A stretch of 64,000 bases of DNA from Streptomyces natalensis ATCC 27448 (GTDB lineage Bacteria > Actinomycetota > Actinomycetes > Streptomycetales > Streptomycetaceae). A program made the translations under genes and the position numbers. Positions 43,018 to 51,368 of the stretch are shown here, piece after piece (within the stretch, counting starts at the first letter, position 1; each line of letters opens with the position of its first letter). The notes beneath the pieces were generated by a model that made no database searches, had not been told where the DNA came from, and saw nothing but the letters and a program-made list of their open reading frames with translations. The stretch is from contig NZ_JRKI01000032.1 in NCBI RefSeq assembly GCF_000935125.1, positions 21,444 to 85,443 on the forward strand. Reading direction: 5' to 3'.

Positions 43018-43262
43018 CTACCAGCGGCCCGGCGTCCAGAGCTCCGGACCACGCAGGGCGGCGAGCATCGCGCGGCACTGGTCGACGGCGGCCTGAGTTG
43101 GGCGCGTGGCGTCGTCCGACGGGTTCAGGAGTTCGTTCGTCAGGTTGCTGCCGAGGACGGCGGCGCGGTAGCGGGGTGGGGGAGCGTCCTGCCAGCGCGC
43201 GCCGAAGCAGCCGAGTTCACGTGAGGGGTCGTCACGGAGCCTCCAGGCTCGTAGGAATGGAG
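43018..43262 (-). pseudogene. Fragment of an unidentified gene
   Basis: The minus strand encodes a protein-like C-terminus (ELGCFGARWQDAPPPRYRA, then SNLTNELLNPSDDATRP) ending at 43018. No credible 5' end is visible, because the frame runs into unrelated sequence near 43262. I treat it as a remnant. Family unknown. Confidence 0.4.
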
Positions 43263-43319
43263 ATGCCCAGGGGGCCGCGCCGGCCGCGGGGGGCAGCCGA
43301 TCGCGACGCGGGGACCGGC

Positions 43320-43412
43320 CTAGACGGTCAGGCGGGCCGCAAGTGACTTGAGGAAGGCATCGCCGGTCTCGTGGCCAAAGCCGTCGTTGATGGCCTTGAA
43401 GTGGTTTTCCTG
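43320..43412 (-). pseudogene. GGDEF-domain fragment
   Basis: The minus strand encodes HFKAINDGFGHETGDAFLK followed by a short tail and a stop. This matches the start of a GGDEF diguanylate-cyclase domain, but the GG(D/E)EF active site and everything downstream are missing. It abuts the 5' end of the Imm51-like gene on the other strand, so a recombination junction near 43412-43430 is likely. Confidence 0.5.
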
Positions 43413-43430
43413 GACTAAAAAGTCGATCTT

Positions 43431-43835
43431 GTGGTCGGCGCGCACCCTTGTCGCTGCGGTGCCATCGAGCACGGATATCGTCGCGTCGTAGACACGCGCG
43501 ATCTGGCACCGTTTCTGCTTGAAGACCTCGATTTCGATCCCGGTCACAGCCTTCGGCTCACGGACTGGAACGAGCTGGTGCCGGTGCTCCAGGCTGCGGG
43601 TCGAGAGGGGAACGGCTATACCTGGGAAGGCATCGCACGACTCCTGGTAGCCCGATATCTGCCCGATGCGGCGGATCAGTTGGAGCACGACTCCGAGTCC
43701 GGGATGTTCGCTGTGTACTCGTCGAATCGTGAGGTCCTTGAAGCTCTGGGCGTCCTTATGAGCGACCTGTATCGATCACCGGAGCGACTGGCTGCGTTCT
43801 TGGCCTCGGTCGATCCTGATCTGTTCGACGACTGA
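43431..43835 (+). CDS. Imm51-like immunity protein
   Basis: The frame ends at 43835. Conserved parts are FLLEDLDFDPGHSLRLTDW, AAGREGNGYTWEGIARLLV and SGMFAVYSSNREVLEALGV, which match my knowledge of the Imm51 family that protects against polymorphic toxins. GTG 43431 gives 134 residues, but the first 25 or so look non-native, and no better start is visible. The 5' end may have been replaced at the junction with the GGDEF fragment. No toxin gene remains beside it. Confidence 0.6.
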   Translation: MVGAHPCRCGAIEHGYRRVVDTRDLAPFLLEDLDFDPGHSLRLTDWNELVPVLQAAGREGNGYTWEGIARLLVARYLPDAADQLEHDSESGMFAVYSSNREVLEALGVLMSDLYRSPERLAAFLASVDPDLFDD

Positions 43836-43946
43836 CCGCTGTTCGGGCCAGCGTCCTCCCGGTGATTCGCGCACTCGTCGTGCCATGCTGGAGCCCTCCA
43901 TGAAGGTGGAGGCGAAGTGCGGCATGCTTGGCTTGGTAGGTGAGCC

Positions 43947-44189
43947 GTGGCCCTGGTCGATCAGGACGCCGCATACGTCGTCGCTGTGGCGGCGCAGGAT
44001 CTGCCGGGCCTCGTCGGCAGCCGCATCGCCGCACTCCGAGCCCTCGTCTCCGAGATGCCGCCCGCCATTGCCGCACAGGCCGTTGGCTACACCGCTCAGT
44101 GCGCCAAACGACATGCCAAGGCATCAGGCATGACATGGGCGAACTACGTCCCCGCCCGCCACCCTCCCGCCAGTGAAATGGGGAGATGA
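43947..44189 (+). CDS. Small hypothetical protein, 80 residues
   Basis: GTG 43947 with GGTAGGTGAG upstream. A helical, Ala-rich protein without membrane segments, with HAKASGMTWANYVPAR near the C-terminus. Family unknown. It overlaps the upstream extension of the next frame. Codon use fits, so it may be real. Confidence 0.45.
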   Translation: MALVDQDAAYVVAVAAQDLPGLVGSRIAALRALVSEMPPAIAAQAVGYTAQCAKRHAKASGMTWANYVPARHPPASEMGR

Positions 44190-44196
44190 TGCCGCC

Positions 44197-44475
44197 ATGC
44201 CAGATGAGCCGAAACGCCCCCTCAGCGAGCTCCAACCGGGCCAAGTAGTTCAGGCAACCATCACTAGCCATCAGCCATGGGGCATCACAGCGAACCTCAT
44301 CGCCTATGAGTCAGTCGGCGCGTCACTGGACGTCATCCGCCGAGGCAGTGAGCCAGGCGTGAAGGCACTGGCCCAGGACCTCCCGCCGCTGGGAGCGACC
44401 ATCGATCTGGTCATCGGCGAATTGCGCTCGTGGCACCACGAACCGTGGGTCTGGGTCGATCTCACATGCCCCTGA
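44197..44475 (+). CDS. Small S1-like beta-barrel protein
   Basis: A 92-residue protein. ATG 44197 is preferred over upstream GTG 44173; GGGGAG lies upstream. LQPGQVVQATITSHQPWGI and the beta pattern after it resemble the start of an S1/OB-type RNA-binding barrel. Stand-alone proteins of this kind are common and poorly characterised in Streptomyces. No operon partner is evident. Confidence 0.5.
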   Translation: MPDEPKRPLSELQPGQVVQATITSHQPWGITANLIAYESVGASLDVIRRGSEPGVKALAQDLPPLGATIDLVIGELRSWHHEPWVWVDLTCP

Positions 44476-44728
44476 ACAGCTGCAATGGAGCTCATCGCCG
44501 CGGCCAGCGACTCCAGCTCACGACATCGTGATACGTGATGCCGTCAGTAGTCACTAGACATCAACGAGACCAGGGCGGCTTGCTTTCAGCGGAAGACAGG
44601 CAAGGAGCCATCGTCGGGGTCGTACGGGGCGACGTCGACCAGGTCCTCGTCCTGCCCGTCCATCACCTGCTCCAGGCGCCGGGGAAGCAGACGATGCGGG
44701 GGCCGGGCGCTGCGGGCGGGGCCGGGGC

Positions 44729-45360
44729 TACGAAGAGGTCGACCGTGAACGATACGGCGAGGCCAAGTCCGCCTGCGAAACGCTCACCCGCACTGCTCTG
44801 GTTGACCGCCTCCTCATCGCACGCGCCGGACTCATCGGTGGGCCCGGCGCCCACAGCGACCGCTCTGGCTACTGGGTCGCCCGCGCCGCCCGCGCCCCCC
44901 AGGCGCCGTTGCTCGTCCCCGACACCCCGCAGGTCCCGGCGCAGACCATCAACGTACGCGACCTGGCGACCTGGCTCCTCGACGCTGCAGAAAACGAGCC
45001 ACAGGCGCCTACAACGCGGTGGGCCCGGCCGTGCCCTTCGCCGAGTGGATCAACCTGTCCCGCAGCGTCGGCGGACACACCGGACCAGTCATCACGGTGG
45101 CGTCCCAGCAACTCCTCGCGCACAGAGTGGCCCAGTACATGGGCCCCGACTCACTGCCCCTGTGGGTGGTCGAACCGGGATGGGAGGGCTGGGCAGCACG
45201 CGACGGCCCTGCCACCACTACCGCGGGCCTACGCCACCGCTCCCGCACCGACCTCCTTGCCGACACACTGCGCTGGGAACGCGAGCAGGGACTGCACCGG
45301 CCACGCCGCGCAGGACTCACCCCGGACACAGAGCGCGACCTTCCGGCGTCCTTCGGATAA
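44729..45360 (+). pseudogene. NAD-dependent epimerase/dehydratase remnant
   Basis: The C-terminal two thirds of a short-chain-dehydrogenase-type epimerase in two frames. The first frame (GEAKSACETL, LIARAGLIGGPG, TINVRDLATWLLDAAE) shifts at about 45004 into the second (AVGPAVPFAEWINLSRSVGG, then GWEGWAARDG), ending at TAA 45358. The N-terminal Rossmann region is absent. The frameshift and 5' truncation both indicate a dead gene. Confidence 0.75.
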
Positions 45361-45480
45361 GGTTTGTTGACCGGAACAACTCATGAGTCTTCGCAGGCCA
45401 GGTGGCATGTCTGCTGGGCTTTCCACCGTGCCCGATGAACGTCCCGAGAGGGATCCGCAGTTCCTGCATAGGCTGCTCGC

Positions 45481-45855
45481 ATGATCGTCCGATGCACCCA
45501 AATCATCAGCCCGGCGACCGGGGAAGTCGTGCCCGATCACCCCTCCATCCGCGTCGGAGCGGAGTACCCGGTGCTGGAAGTCCTCACTACTGCGAACCGA
45601 GTGCAGCTGCGTATCCCTGAGCTGCTCGACACCATGGAGCACCGGGACAGCCCAGGACTGTGGGACGCATCGATGTTCACGGTCGTCAGCAGTCGGATGC
45701 CGAGCTGCTGGGTCGCAGAATTGGAGGACGGCAGGCTGACATTGGCGCCGCGTGAATGGCAGCGCACCGGCTTTTGGGAGGACTACTTCGACGTCGTGCC
45801 TGCCGCCGTCGACGAGTACGACCGGTTGAGGGCCGAGATCCTCGCCGAGCTTTGA
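45481..45855 (+). CDS. Hypothetical protein, 124 residues
   Basis: ATG 45481 opens a clean 124-codon frame with normal Streptomyces codon bias. The protein is acidic and soluble (GAEYPVLEVL, SCWVAELEDGRLTLAP, FWEDYFDVVPAAVDEYDRL). I do not recognise it. Size and context beside an Imm51-like gene would allow an immunity role, but nothing in the sequence proves that. Confidence 0.55.
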   Translation: MIVRCTQIISPATGEVVPDHPSIRVGAEYPVLEVLTTANRVQLRIPELLDTMEHRDSPGLWDASMFTVVSSRMPSCWVAELEDGRLTLAPREWQRTGFWEDYFDVVPAAVDEYDRLRAEILAEL

Positions 45856-46069
45856 TGGCCGAGCTCCACCCCGGCCGATAGACCTGCTCAGGCGGACCGG
45901 CATGATGTGGCTGAACCGTAGGTCAGGCCGATGCGCGCGTCACGACCCTGCGGGCCGCATGCCCGGCCTACAGCGATTAACCGGCGCAAGGCGCGGGGCA
46001 GGAGCACTGCGGGCAGGGCCGGCGGATTCAGCGGCGCGGGCGGGAAAGGAGCACGGGCAGTTCGAGCGG

Positions 46070-46438
46070 TTACAGGTCGCGGGCGTCAGCGAGGCGGGAT
46101 GCCTGGTCGGCCATGCGGATCGGGATGCGGCCTGTGCCGTGCGCGTCGTTGAAGGACGGCACGGAGTCGACGTCGTCGCCGAACTGGCGACGGATCGCGT
46201 CCAGGAGTACGGAGGCCGCGTCGGCTTCCAGGCCGCGGTCGCCACCGGCCTCGGCTCGGACGGCTCCGAGCATGCAGCGGGTGCCTTCTGCGCCGGCCAG
46301 TACGCCGGAGCACCAGCCGCCGGTGAGCAGCCGGTTATGGGCGCGCTGGAGGAGGGCCGCAACCGGCGTCGGGTACAGCTGCGGGAGCAGGGTGGGCCCG
46401 GTGTCGGCGGGGCCGGTGACGACGGCGGCGAGGTCCAC
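46070..46438 (-). pseudogene. DUF6197-like protein, 5' end damaged
   Basis: The minus strand encodes a DUF6197-like protein (LLQRAHNRLLTGGWCSG, then LLDAIRRQFGDDVDSVPSFN) ending at 46070. Homology-like sequence extends upstream to about 46510 (KLDEAAVEYEVNTAHIPTD) but without an ATG or GTG in that frame; the nearest in-frame start is the GTG at 46438. An ATG in another frame near 46520 suggests a 5' frameshift. It may still be expressed from 46438, but I treat it as damaged. The function of the family is unknown. Confidence 0.5.
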
Positions 46439-46696
46439 GGGGTCGGTGGGGATGTGCGCGGTGTTGACCTCGTATTCGACGGCGGCCTCGTCCAGCTTGG
46501 CCGGACCGGGACATGCAAACCTTCACTGTCCGCGCCACGCTCTGAGTCCCGGCGTCGACACCCAAAGGGAGACGCACCAAGCTGCGCGTACGGGTATCCG
46601 CGAGCTGGTGACTGGTGCTCTTGGGCAGGCAATCGACCTGGCCCCTGACACGTTAGTCCGGAAAACCAGCACGCCGATCACTTGGCGGCCTGGATG

Positions 46697-46745
46697 CTCC
46701 CGCAGGACGGGATGGCTAGAGCGAATTTTGTCCGTCCTACGGGAG
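46697..46745. repeat. Long inverted repeat (hairpin)
   Basis: CTCCCGCAGGACGGGA (46697-46712) is nearly the reverse complement of TGTCCGTCCTACGGGAG (46729-46745), with a 16-base loop. It gives about 14 base pairs and one or two mismatches. It has no flanking T-run. It could be a terminator, an extruded single-strand origin or a recombination site. Confidence 0.6.
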
Positions 46746-46949
46746 CGCGTAGGCAGCCGACTGGAACTTCTTGGCAGGGCCTGCAGGATGTGGTCAGTTC
46801 AGATCACTGAGGAGGTGCGACAAGTGGATGGGACAGATGAGCTGGCGGCAGCGACCACGGCTTGGCCGAGATGCTCGATGGACCGTCAAAGTCTGCCGGT
46901 CGCGCCGCCGGTGTAGGGGCGCGCGGCGCGCGATAGGGTGGTCGGCGTT

Positions 46950-47004
46950 GATCAAAAAAATAGTGGCCCCGTCGATCGCCCTTGGACAAGGCGAGAGGGG
47001 CCAC
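46950..47004 (-). terminator. Intrinsic terminator on the minus strand
   Basis: Read on the minus strand, GTGGCCCC (complement of 46997-47004) pairs with GGGGCCAC (complement of 46963-46970), with an inner CGCCTTG/CAAGGGCG stem, and is followed by CTATTTTTTTGAT. A GC stem plus seven consecutive Ts is a textbook intrinsic terminator, which is uncommon in Streptomyces. No minus-strand gene is recognised upstream of it, so it may end an unannotated RNA. Confidence 0.65.
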
Positions 47005-47232
47005 CGCGGCCGAGGGACCTTGTGATGGGGGTCCAGTCGGCCTACCGCACACCCTTGAGAAGAAGGACGCGCGACGTGATCAGGGTACCCGTACCCAGCA
47101 CCGGGCTCATCGCACCCTGCCGTGGTGCCAGCAGCTACACACGCACGCTGGTTCTTCGGTGGGGTGTTCGTGCTGTTTGGGCGCACCTCGACCAGCCCTC
47201 CGTGGAGGGGGTCGAGATGACTTAGGAGCTGG

Positions 47233-47508
47233 GGCGGCTTAGCCGCCTGGGACGCTCAGCCACTCGGTGTTAGCAGCACCTCGGCTCAGCGCCCCACATG
47301 TCTCCGGAGGCTTAGCAGGCCCCCGAAGGGATTGTTCGCCGGTTAGCAGCCGGGCGAACAGTTCGAATCTTGGTTCTCCACGAACCCGAAGCGCCACGAG
47401 GGGCTTCGTTGTACGCATCCACGTGAAGCGGAGCGGTGTCATTTTGCATCACCGGTCTACCTTTGGCCAGCCCAGCCATGCCCGAATGGCGCGCCTTGGG
47501 CGTTTTTT
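47233..47508 (+). ncRNA. Candidate structured RNA with repeated TTAGCAG loops
   Basis: Four consecutive hairpins expose a TTAGC loop sequence. They are 47233-47247 (six pairs, loop TTA within TTAGCC), 47266-47280 (GGTG/CACC, loop TTAGCAG), 47305-47325 (CGGAGGC/GCCCCCG with one mismatch, loop TTAGCAG) and 47334-47359 (nine pairs with one bulge, loop TTAGCAG). A further CGGTG/CACCG hairpin lies at 47434-47454 and a T-run terminator at 47480-47508. Different stems with one conserved loop suggest selection on the loop. No protein frame fits. It lies 230 bp upstream of the putative replication gene. Its 5' end is not defined. Confidence 0.55.
47480..47508 (+). terminator. Intrinsic terminator ending the candidate RNA
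   Basis: GCCC (47480-47483) and GGGC (47498-47501) enclose the palindrome GGCGCGCC, and six Ts follow at 47503-47508. Stem plus T-run marks the end of a plus-strand transcript. It precedes the gene at 47743, so it would separate the candidate RNA from that gene or attenuate read-through. Confidence 0.6.
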
Positions 47509-47640
47509 GCGGTCGTGCCGGTCGGTTTCGGCCACCGTCAGTGATCCTTTTCAGCCGCCGACCGCGCCCCCGTCTCATGGGCAGCGGCCGGCTCGGGGGC
47601 AACGGATCCGGAGCCGCCAGACGATCTTTTTTCGGATGCG

Positions 47641-47682
47641 TGTCACATCTGGCCGTTTGTCGGTCCCCTCTCTGTGTGTGAC
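47641..47682 (+). promoter_or_regulatory. 33-nt repeated motif, copy C, with outer inverted repeat
   Basis: TGTCACATC (47641-47649), 15 variable bases in which CCG and CGG can pair, then CCCCTCTCT (47665-47673). GTCACA (47642-47647) is followed by its inverted repeat TGTGAC (47677-47682), so the outer stem seen in copy A is kept here with a different sequence. It heads the winged-helix gene. A nine-codon frame from GTG 47717 ends at 47746, overlapping GTG 47743, which recalls the leader arrangement of copy B. Confidence 0.6.
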
Positions 47683-47742
47683 CAGCTGCTCCGCCCTCGT
47701 CCTCACCCCGGCCTCCGTGTCCGCTTCGCTGCGGGTGCGCTG

Positions 47743-49926
47743 GTGAGCGCCGCGGCGGCGGCGGCCGCCGTCATGGTTCCCGGCCCGCGGCTATCGATCG
47801 ACGACGACGCGGTCGACACTCCGGCCGGACTTCCCCCGCGGCGGCGTCGGCTGCGGTCGATGCCCGCGCAGGCTGGACCAGTGCCGGTCCGTGGCGCGGG
47901 TCGCCCGTTGGCGCTGGGGCGGGATGCCCGCGCCCGGCTGGGCGCTGCGGTGCGCACGCTGCTGGAAGCGGCTGGCGTGGAGAGTGCATCGGATGCGGTA
48001 CGGCTGGCCACGGTGGTCCTGGCGGCGCGGACGCCGTCGGCGTCGGGTGTGGTGCAGATCCGTACAGGTGAGTTGGGCCGGTGGCTGGGACTGTCTGCGT
48101 CCTATGTCGCCTCCAACGTGCTGCCGGTGTTGCAGCGGTCCGGCGTGGTCTCCGTGGTCACGTCGGAGGGCGAGTTCGGCCAGCATGACGGCCTGGAGTG
48201 CCGGGTGTTGCCACTGTGGAAGGCCCGGGAGGCGGCAGGTCACCCACTCGCGCTGCGGCGCCCGGAGTTCGCGACGCTGCTGCGGCTGCTGGAGGCCGTG
48301 ATGGCACCTGGTTGGACACACCGGGACGGCCGGGTCACTCCGGCCGGGCTGCTCGGGTCGCGTACGGGCCGCGGCGCGGCGACGGACCGCCTCGCGCTGC
48401 TGCTGTTGGTGCTGGAGGCGCGGGAGACCGGGCGAGTGCGGCAGTGTGGCGGCGCGGTGGACACCAAGCGCGGCCGCGCGGCGGCGACGGTGGCCCGGCT
48501 GCTGGGCTGCACTGCGTCGGCGGGGGAGCGGGTGCTGGAGCGGCTGGAGGGCCGCGGCGTGGTGAGGCGCATCCGGCTGCGGACGGCGTCCGGTCTCGCG
48601 CACCGAACGCGGCTGATGGTGCCGGCGGTCGCCGCCGCGCACGGCCGGGGCAGTGTTGCCGACGGCCAGGAGGACCGCGCGGCGGTCCCGCATCCCGTTT
48701 CCACAGAGCCCGACGTTGCGGCAGGGGCTAGTGAGGTTCCTGAGTCGGAGGAAGAGCCGCAGGTCAGCGGCGTGCCGGGGGTCGATGAGGCAGCAGTTGC
48801 AGAGCCCGATGATGCGGCAACCCTTCACACTGACCACCCTTCCCTGGCTATTCCCGTCTCGTCTCTCTCGCTCTCTGGTGGTTTTTCCGGCGAGAGCCGT
48901 GGGGGGAACCCTGGTCTGCCGGACCGCGCGTGCGTGCGCGAGGACGGCGGCCCGCTGCGCGGGGAACAGCCGAACGAGACCCCGTCGAGCAGCGAGAAGT
49001 CCGGCCCCCTCGGGCCGGTGGCCGACGCTCACGCGCGGATCGTCGACGGCTCGGGTCAGAGCAGGCAGCAGTGGGGGAGGGTGCCCCTTCCACCGGAGGA
49101 CCTGCGGGCCGTCCTGGCCCCGGTCGACCTGGTGTGGGCGCGCCTGGAGCGCCGGGCTGCCCGGAGGTTGGTGGAGGCTGCGGCGCGCCGTGAGCTGGCC
49201 TGGGTGACGGGCCATGTGGGCCGCATCGATGCGCCACAGGTCCTCGCTGACCGCCTCACTCGGCGTTTGGATGAGCAGATGCGGCTGGGCGTTTCGATCA
49301 CGGACCCGGTGGGCTGGCTGATCGGTAGGGCGCTGCCGCGGCGTCAGGGGTGTGCTGAGCCCCGGTGCGACGACGGTGCACTGCTGGACTCGGGCCGGGG
49401 CTGCCCGCGGTGCGAGGACCGGCAGCTCGACCGCCGTGCGCAGCGCCGCGCGGTCGCGGCCACCGTCGACACCGCGATGCCCGGAGTCTCCGAGGCGGAG
49501 CGGCGGGCGGCCACCGAGCGGCAGCTGCACCGGGACGTGACGGCCAGGGCGTGGGCCCGCGAGCGGGAGTGGGAGCACGCCCGTGCCAGGCAGGCCGCCG
49601 CCGAGGCCACCATCCCGGCTGCGCCGGTGGCTCAGGTCGTACTGCCCGCTCCCCGCCCGGCCGCCGTCATTCCCGCTCCGGAGCCGGAGCCCGCCGAGGT
49701 CGGCCAGGAGCTGGACCTCGAGGAACTGACCCGCGAGCAGGTCTGTGATTGGCGTGCGCGGGCGATACAGGACCCACAGCTCGTCATCGACCACATCGAC
49801 CACTATGGCGAGACGTCGGCCAGGAGGCTGTTCACTGGGCGGCTGCTGGACCGGGCACGGCGCCTGTCGGGCACCCATCACTTGGTCCTCGAACACACCA
49901 CCTGGGGGCAGGCTGAGCGGTGGTGA
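47743..49926 (+). CDS. Winged-helix and zinc-finger protein, possible replication initiator
   Basis: The frame is open from 47674. I give GTG 47743 because 47674 falls inside the inverted repeat of motif copy C; the true start is uncertain and could be ATG 47773. From 47743 it has 727 residues. Two winged helices are likely (IRTGELGRWLGLSASYVASN near 107-126; ATVARLLGCTASAGERVLE near 248-266). A zinc-finger-like CxxxxC...CxxC cluster lies near 535-560, with a helical Arg-rich C-terminus. A plasmid initiator is suggested by size, the DNA-binding domains and the origin-like upstream region, but this is inference. Confidence 0.65.
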   Translation: MSAAAAAAAVMVPGPRLSIDDDAVDTPAGLPPRRRRLRSMPAQAGPVPVRGAGRPLALGRDARARLGAAVRTLLEAAGVESASDAVRLATVVLAARTPSASGVVQIRTGELGRWLGLSASYVASNVLPVLQRSGVVSVVTSEGEFGQHDGLECRVLPLWKAREAAGHPLALRRPEFATLLRLLEAVMAPGWTHRDGRVTPAGLLGSRTGRGAATDRLALLLLVLEARETGRVRQCGGAVDTKRGRAAATVARLLGCTASAGERVLERLEGRGVVRRIRLRTASGLAHRTRLMVPAVAAAHGRGSVADGQEDRAAVPHPVSTEPDVAAGASEVPESEEEPQVSGVPGVDEAAVAEPDDAATLHTDHPSLAIPVSSLSLSGGFSGESRGGNPGLPDRACVREDGGPLRGEQPNETPSSSEKSGPLGPVADAHARIVDGSGQSRQQWGRVPLPPEDLRAVLAPVDLVWARLERRAARRLVEAAARRELAWVTGHVGRIDAPQVLADRLTRRLDEQMRLGVSITDPVGWLIGRALPRRQGCAEPRCDDGALLDSGRGCPRCEDRQLDRRAQRRAVAATVDTAMPGVSEAERRAATERQLHRDVTARAWAREREWEHARARQAAAEATIPAAPVAQVVLPAPRPAAVIPAPEPEPAEVGQELDLEELTREQVCDWRARAIQDPQLVIDHIDHYGETSARRLFTGRLLDRARRLSGTHHLVLEHTTWGQAERW

Positions 49927-49962
49927 GAACCGACCCCGCACGCTCTGCTCCGCCCGGATCAC

Positions 49963-51272
49963 CGGACCATCCCCTCTGCTGCGAGGAGAACGACCAGTCG
50001 ACATCGACCACCCAGTGCACAGACGAACCATCCACGCACCTGCGGGGAAACCCAACGGCTGGAACCGTTCCTGGCCGAAGAGGTCGAACCCTCCCTGCGC
50101 CTTCGGCAAGAACCTGGCCGCGGAGGCGAGGGAGCTGCTGCGCTCCGAACCATCCCTGCGCCTGCAGGGAAAACGGTGCGCAGGGCATCGGAGACCACCT
50201 GGCCTACGAACCACCCCCGCGCCTGCGGGGAGAACCGCACCCGGGGCGCCGATTTCGGCGTCCCCTCCGAACCATCCCTGCGCGTGCAGGGAGAACTCCG
50301 AGATCGCCAAAGCCGACGTCAAGAGCGGCGAACCATCCCCGCAGCTGCGGGGAAAACCAGCCATCGGTGGTATCGCTTTCCGGCGGGGCCGAACCACGCC
50401 CGCGGCTGCGGGGAGAACTTCGTCGCCGACCAGGCCCCCGTCACCGTCTACGAACCATCCCTGCACCTGCAGGGAAAACTCACCGGCCTTCGGCATTCCC
50501 GCTGGTGGTTCCGAACCATCCCTGCGCCTGCGGGGAGAACAGGCGTTCCACGAGCGGGCGGGTAAGCGGGTCCGAACCATCCTTGCGCCTGCGGGGAGAA
50601 CAAGGCGTGGCCCATCATCCCCGTGTCCGTCGTCGAACCATCCCTGCACCTGCAGGGAAAACTCACCGGCCTTCGGCATTCCCGCTGGTGGTTCCGAACC
50701 ATCCCTGCGCCTGCGGGGAGAACAGGCGTTCCACGAGCGGGCGGGTAAGCGGGTCCGAACCATCCTTGCGCCTGCGGGGAGAACAAGGCGTGGCCCATCA
50801 TCCCCGTGTCCGTCGTCGAACCATCCCTGCACCTGCAGGGAGAACATACTGCCCGACTCCGCCGCCCCTGTGATCAGCGAACCATCCCTGCGCCTGCAGG
50901 GAGAACACCAACCTGACCCGGAATCGGCCAGACCACAGCGAACCATCCCTGCGCCTGCAGGGAGAACTCTCCAGCTGAGGACGGCCGCTTCGTATCTGCC
51001 GAACCATCCCTGCGCCTGCGGGGAGAACCGCCCCCCAAACGGTCCTGAACGCCCCTGCTGCGAACCATCCCTGCGCCTGCGGGGAGAACGACAGAGGCAT
51101 GTCGGCCTCCACGAGCGGGAGCGAACCATCCCTGCGCCTGCGGGGAGAACATCGGCAACAACATCGGCCGTCGCAAGACGCGCGAACCATCCCTGCGCCT
51201 GCGGGGAGAACACCAGGCCGCGCTTCTTCAAACGACCGAGCACCGAACCATCCCTGCGCCTGCGGGGAGAAC
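49963..51272 (-). CRISPR. CRISPR array 1, type I-E, 22 repeats
   Basis: Twenty-two 29-bp repeats and 21 spacers of 32 bp, at an exact 61-bp period. In crRNA sense (minus strand) the repeat reads GTTCTCCCCGCAGGCGC, then AGGGATGGTTCG, with small variants in the stem. The leader is at the right end (51273-51330), so the newest repeat is at 51244 and the degenerate oldest one at 49963. Bases 50451-50633 (three repeat-spacer units) are duplicated exactly at 50634-50816. The array lies downstream of cas3 on the same strand. Confidence 0.98.
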
Positions 51273-51330
51273 TCTTGCTGACCTGCAGCGTTAGGAGTCC
51301 TTTGCTGTTCTGTTATCAACCTTCGAGGTG
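51273..51330 (-). promoter_or_regulatory. Leader of CRISPR array 1
   Basis: This stretch shares its sequence with the leaders of arrays 2, 3 and 4: TGACCTGCAGCGTTAGG close to the first repeat, then CTTTGC- and GTTAT-containing segments. Array 1 and array 4 leaders match furthest, through TTATCAACCTTCGAG. The conserved leader should hold the array promoter and, in complete systems, the integration signals. Confidence 0.75.
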
Positions 51331-51368
51331 TACACGCGGCCATCGTACGGGCGCCGTCTGACAGCGCG

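Larger units (their letters stand above)
46439..47232. other. Non-coding stretch with hairpins
   Basis: About 790 bp without a convincing gene on either strand. It contains the long inverted repeat at 46697-46745 and the minus-strand terminator at 46950-47004, listed separately. A 30-codon frame from GTG 46824 has a strong GAGGAGG site upstream, but its product shows no conserved character. Confidence 0.5.

Noticed and set aside
47334..47395. A tRNA-like stretch containing GTTCGAAT
   Set aside because: The flanking bases cannot form a T-stem or an acceptor stem, and no anticodon arm is found.
47791..51243. A 1150-codon open frame on the minus strand spanning CRISPR array 1 and the winged-helix gene
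   Set aside because: The period of 61 bp and absence of stops in the GC-rich repeats make frames open by chance. It overlaps a better gene on the other strand and a clear CRISPR array.
49745..51361. A 538-codon plus-strand frame across array 1
   Set aside because: It is read through CRISPR repeats and shows only repeat-derived peptides.
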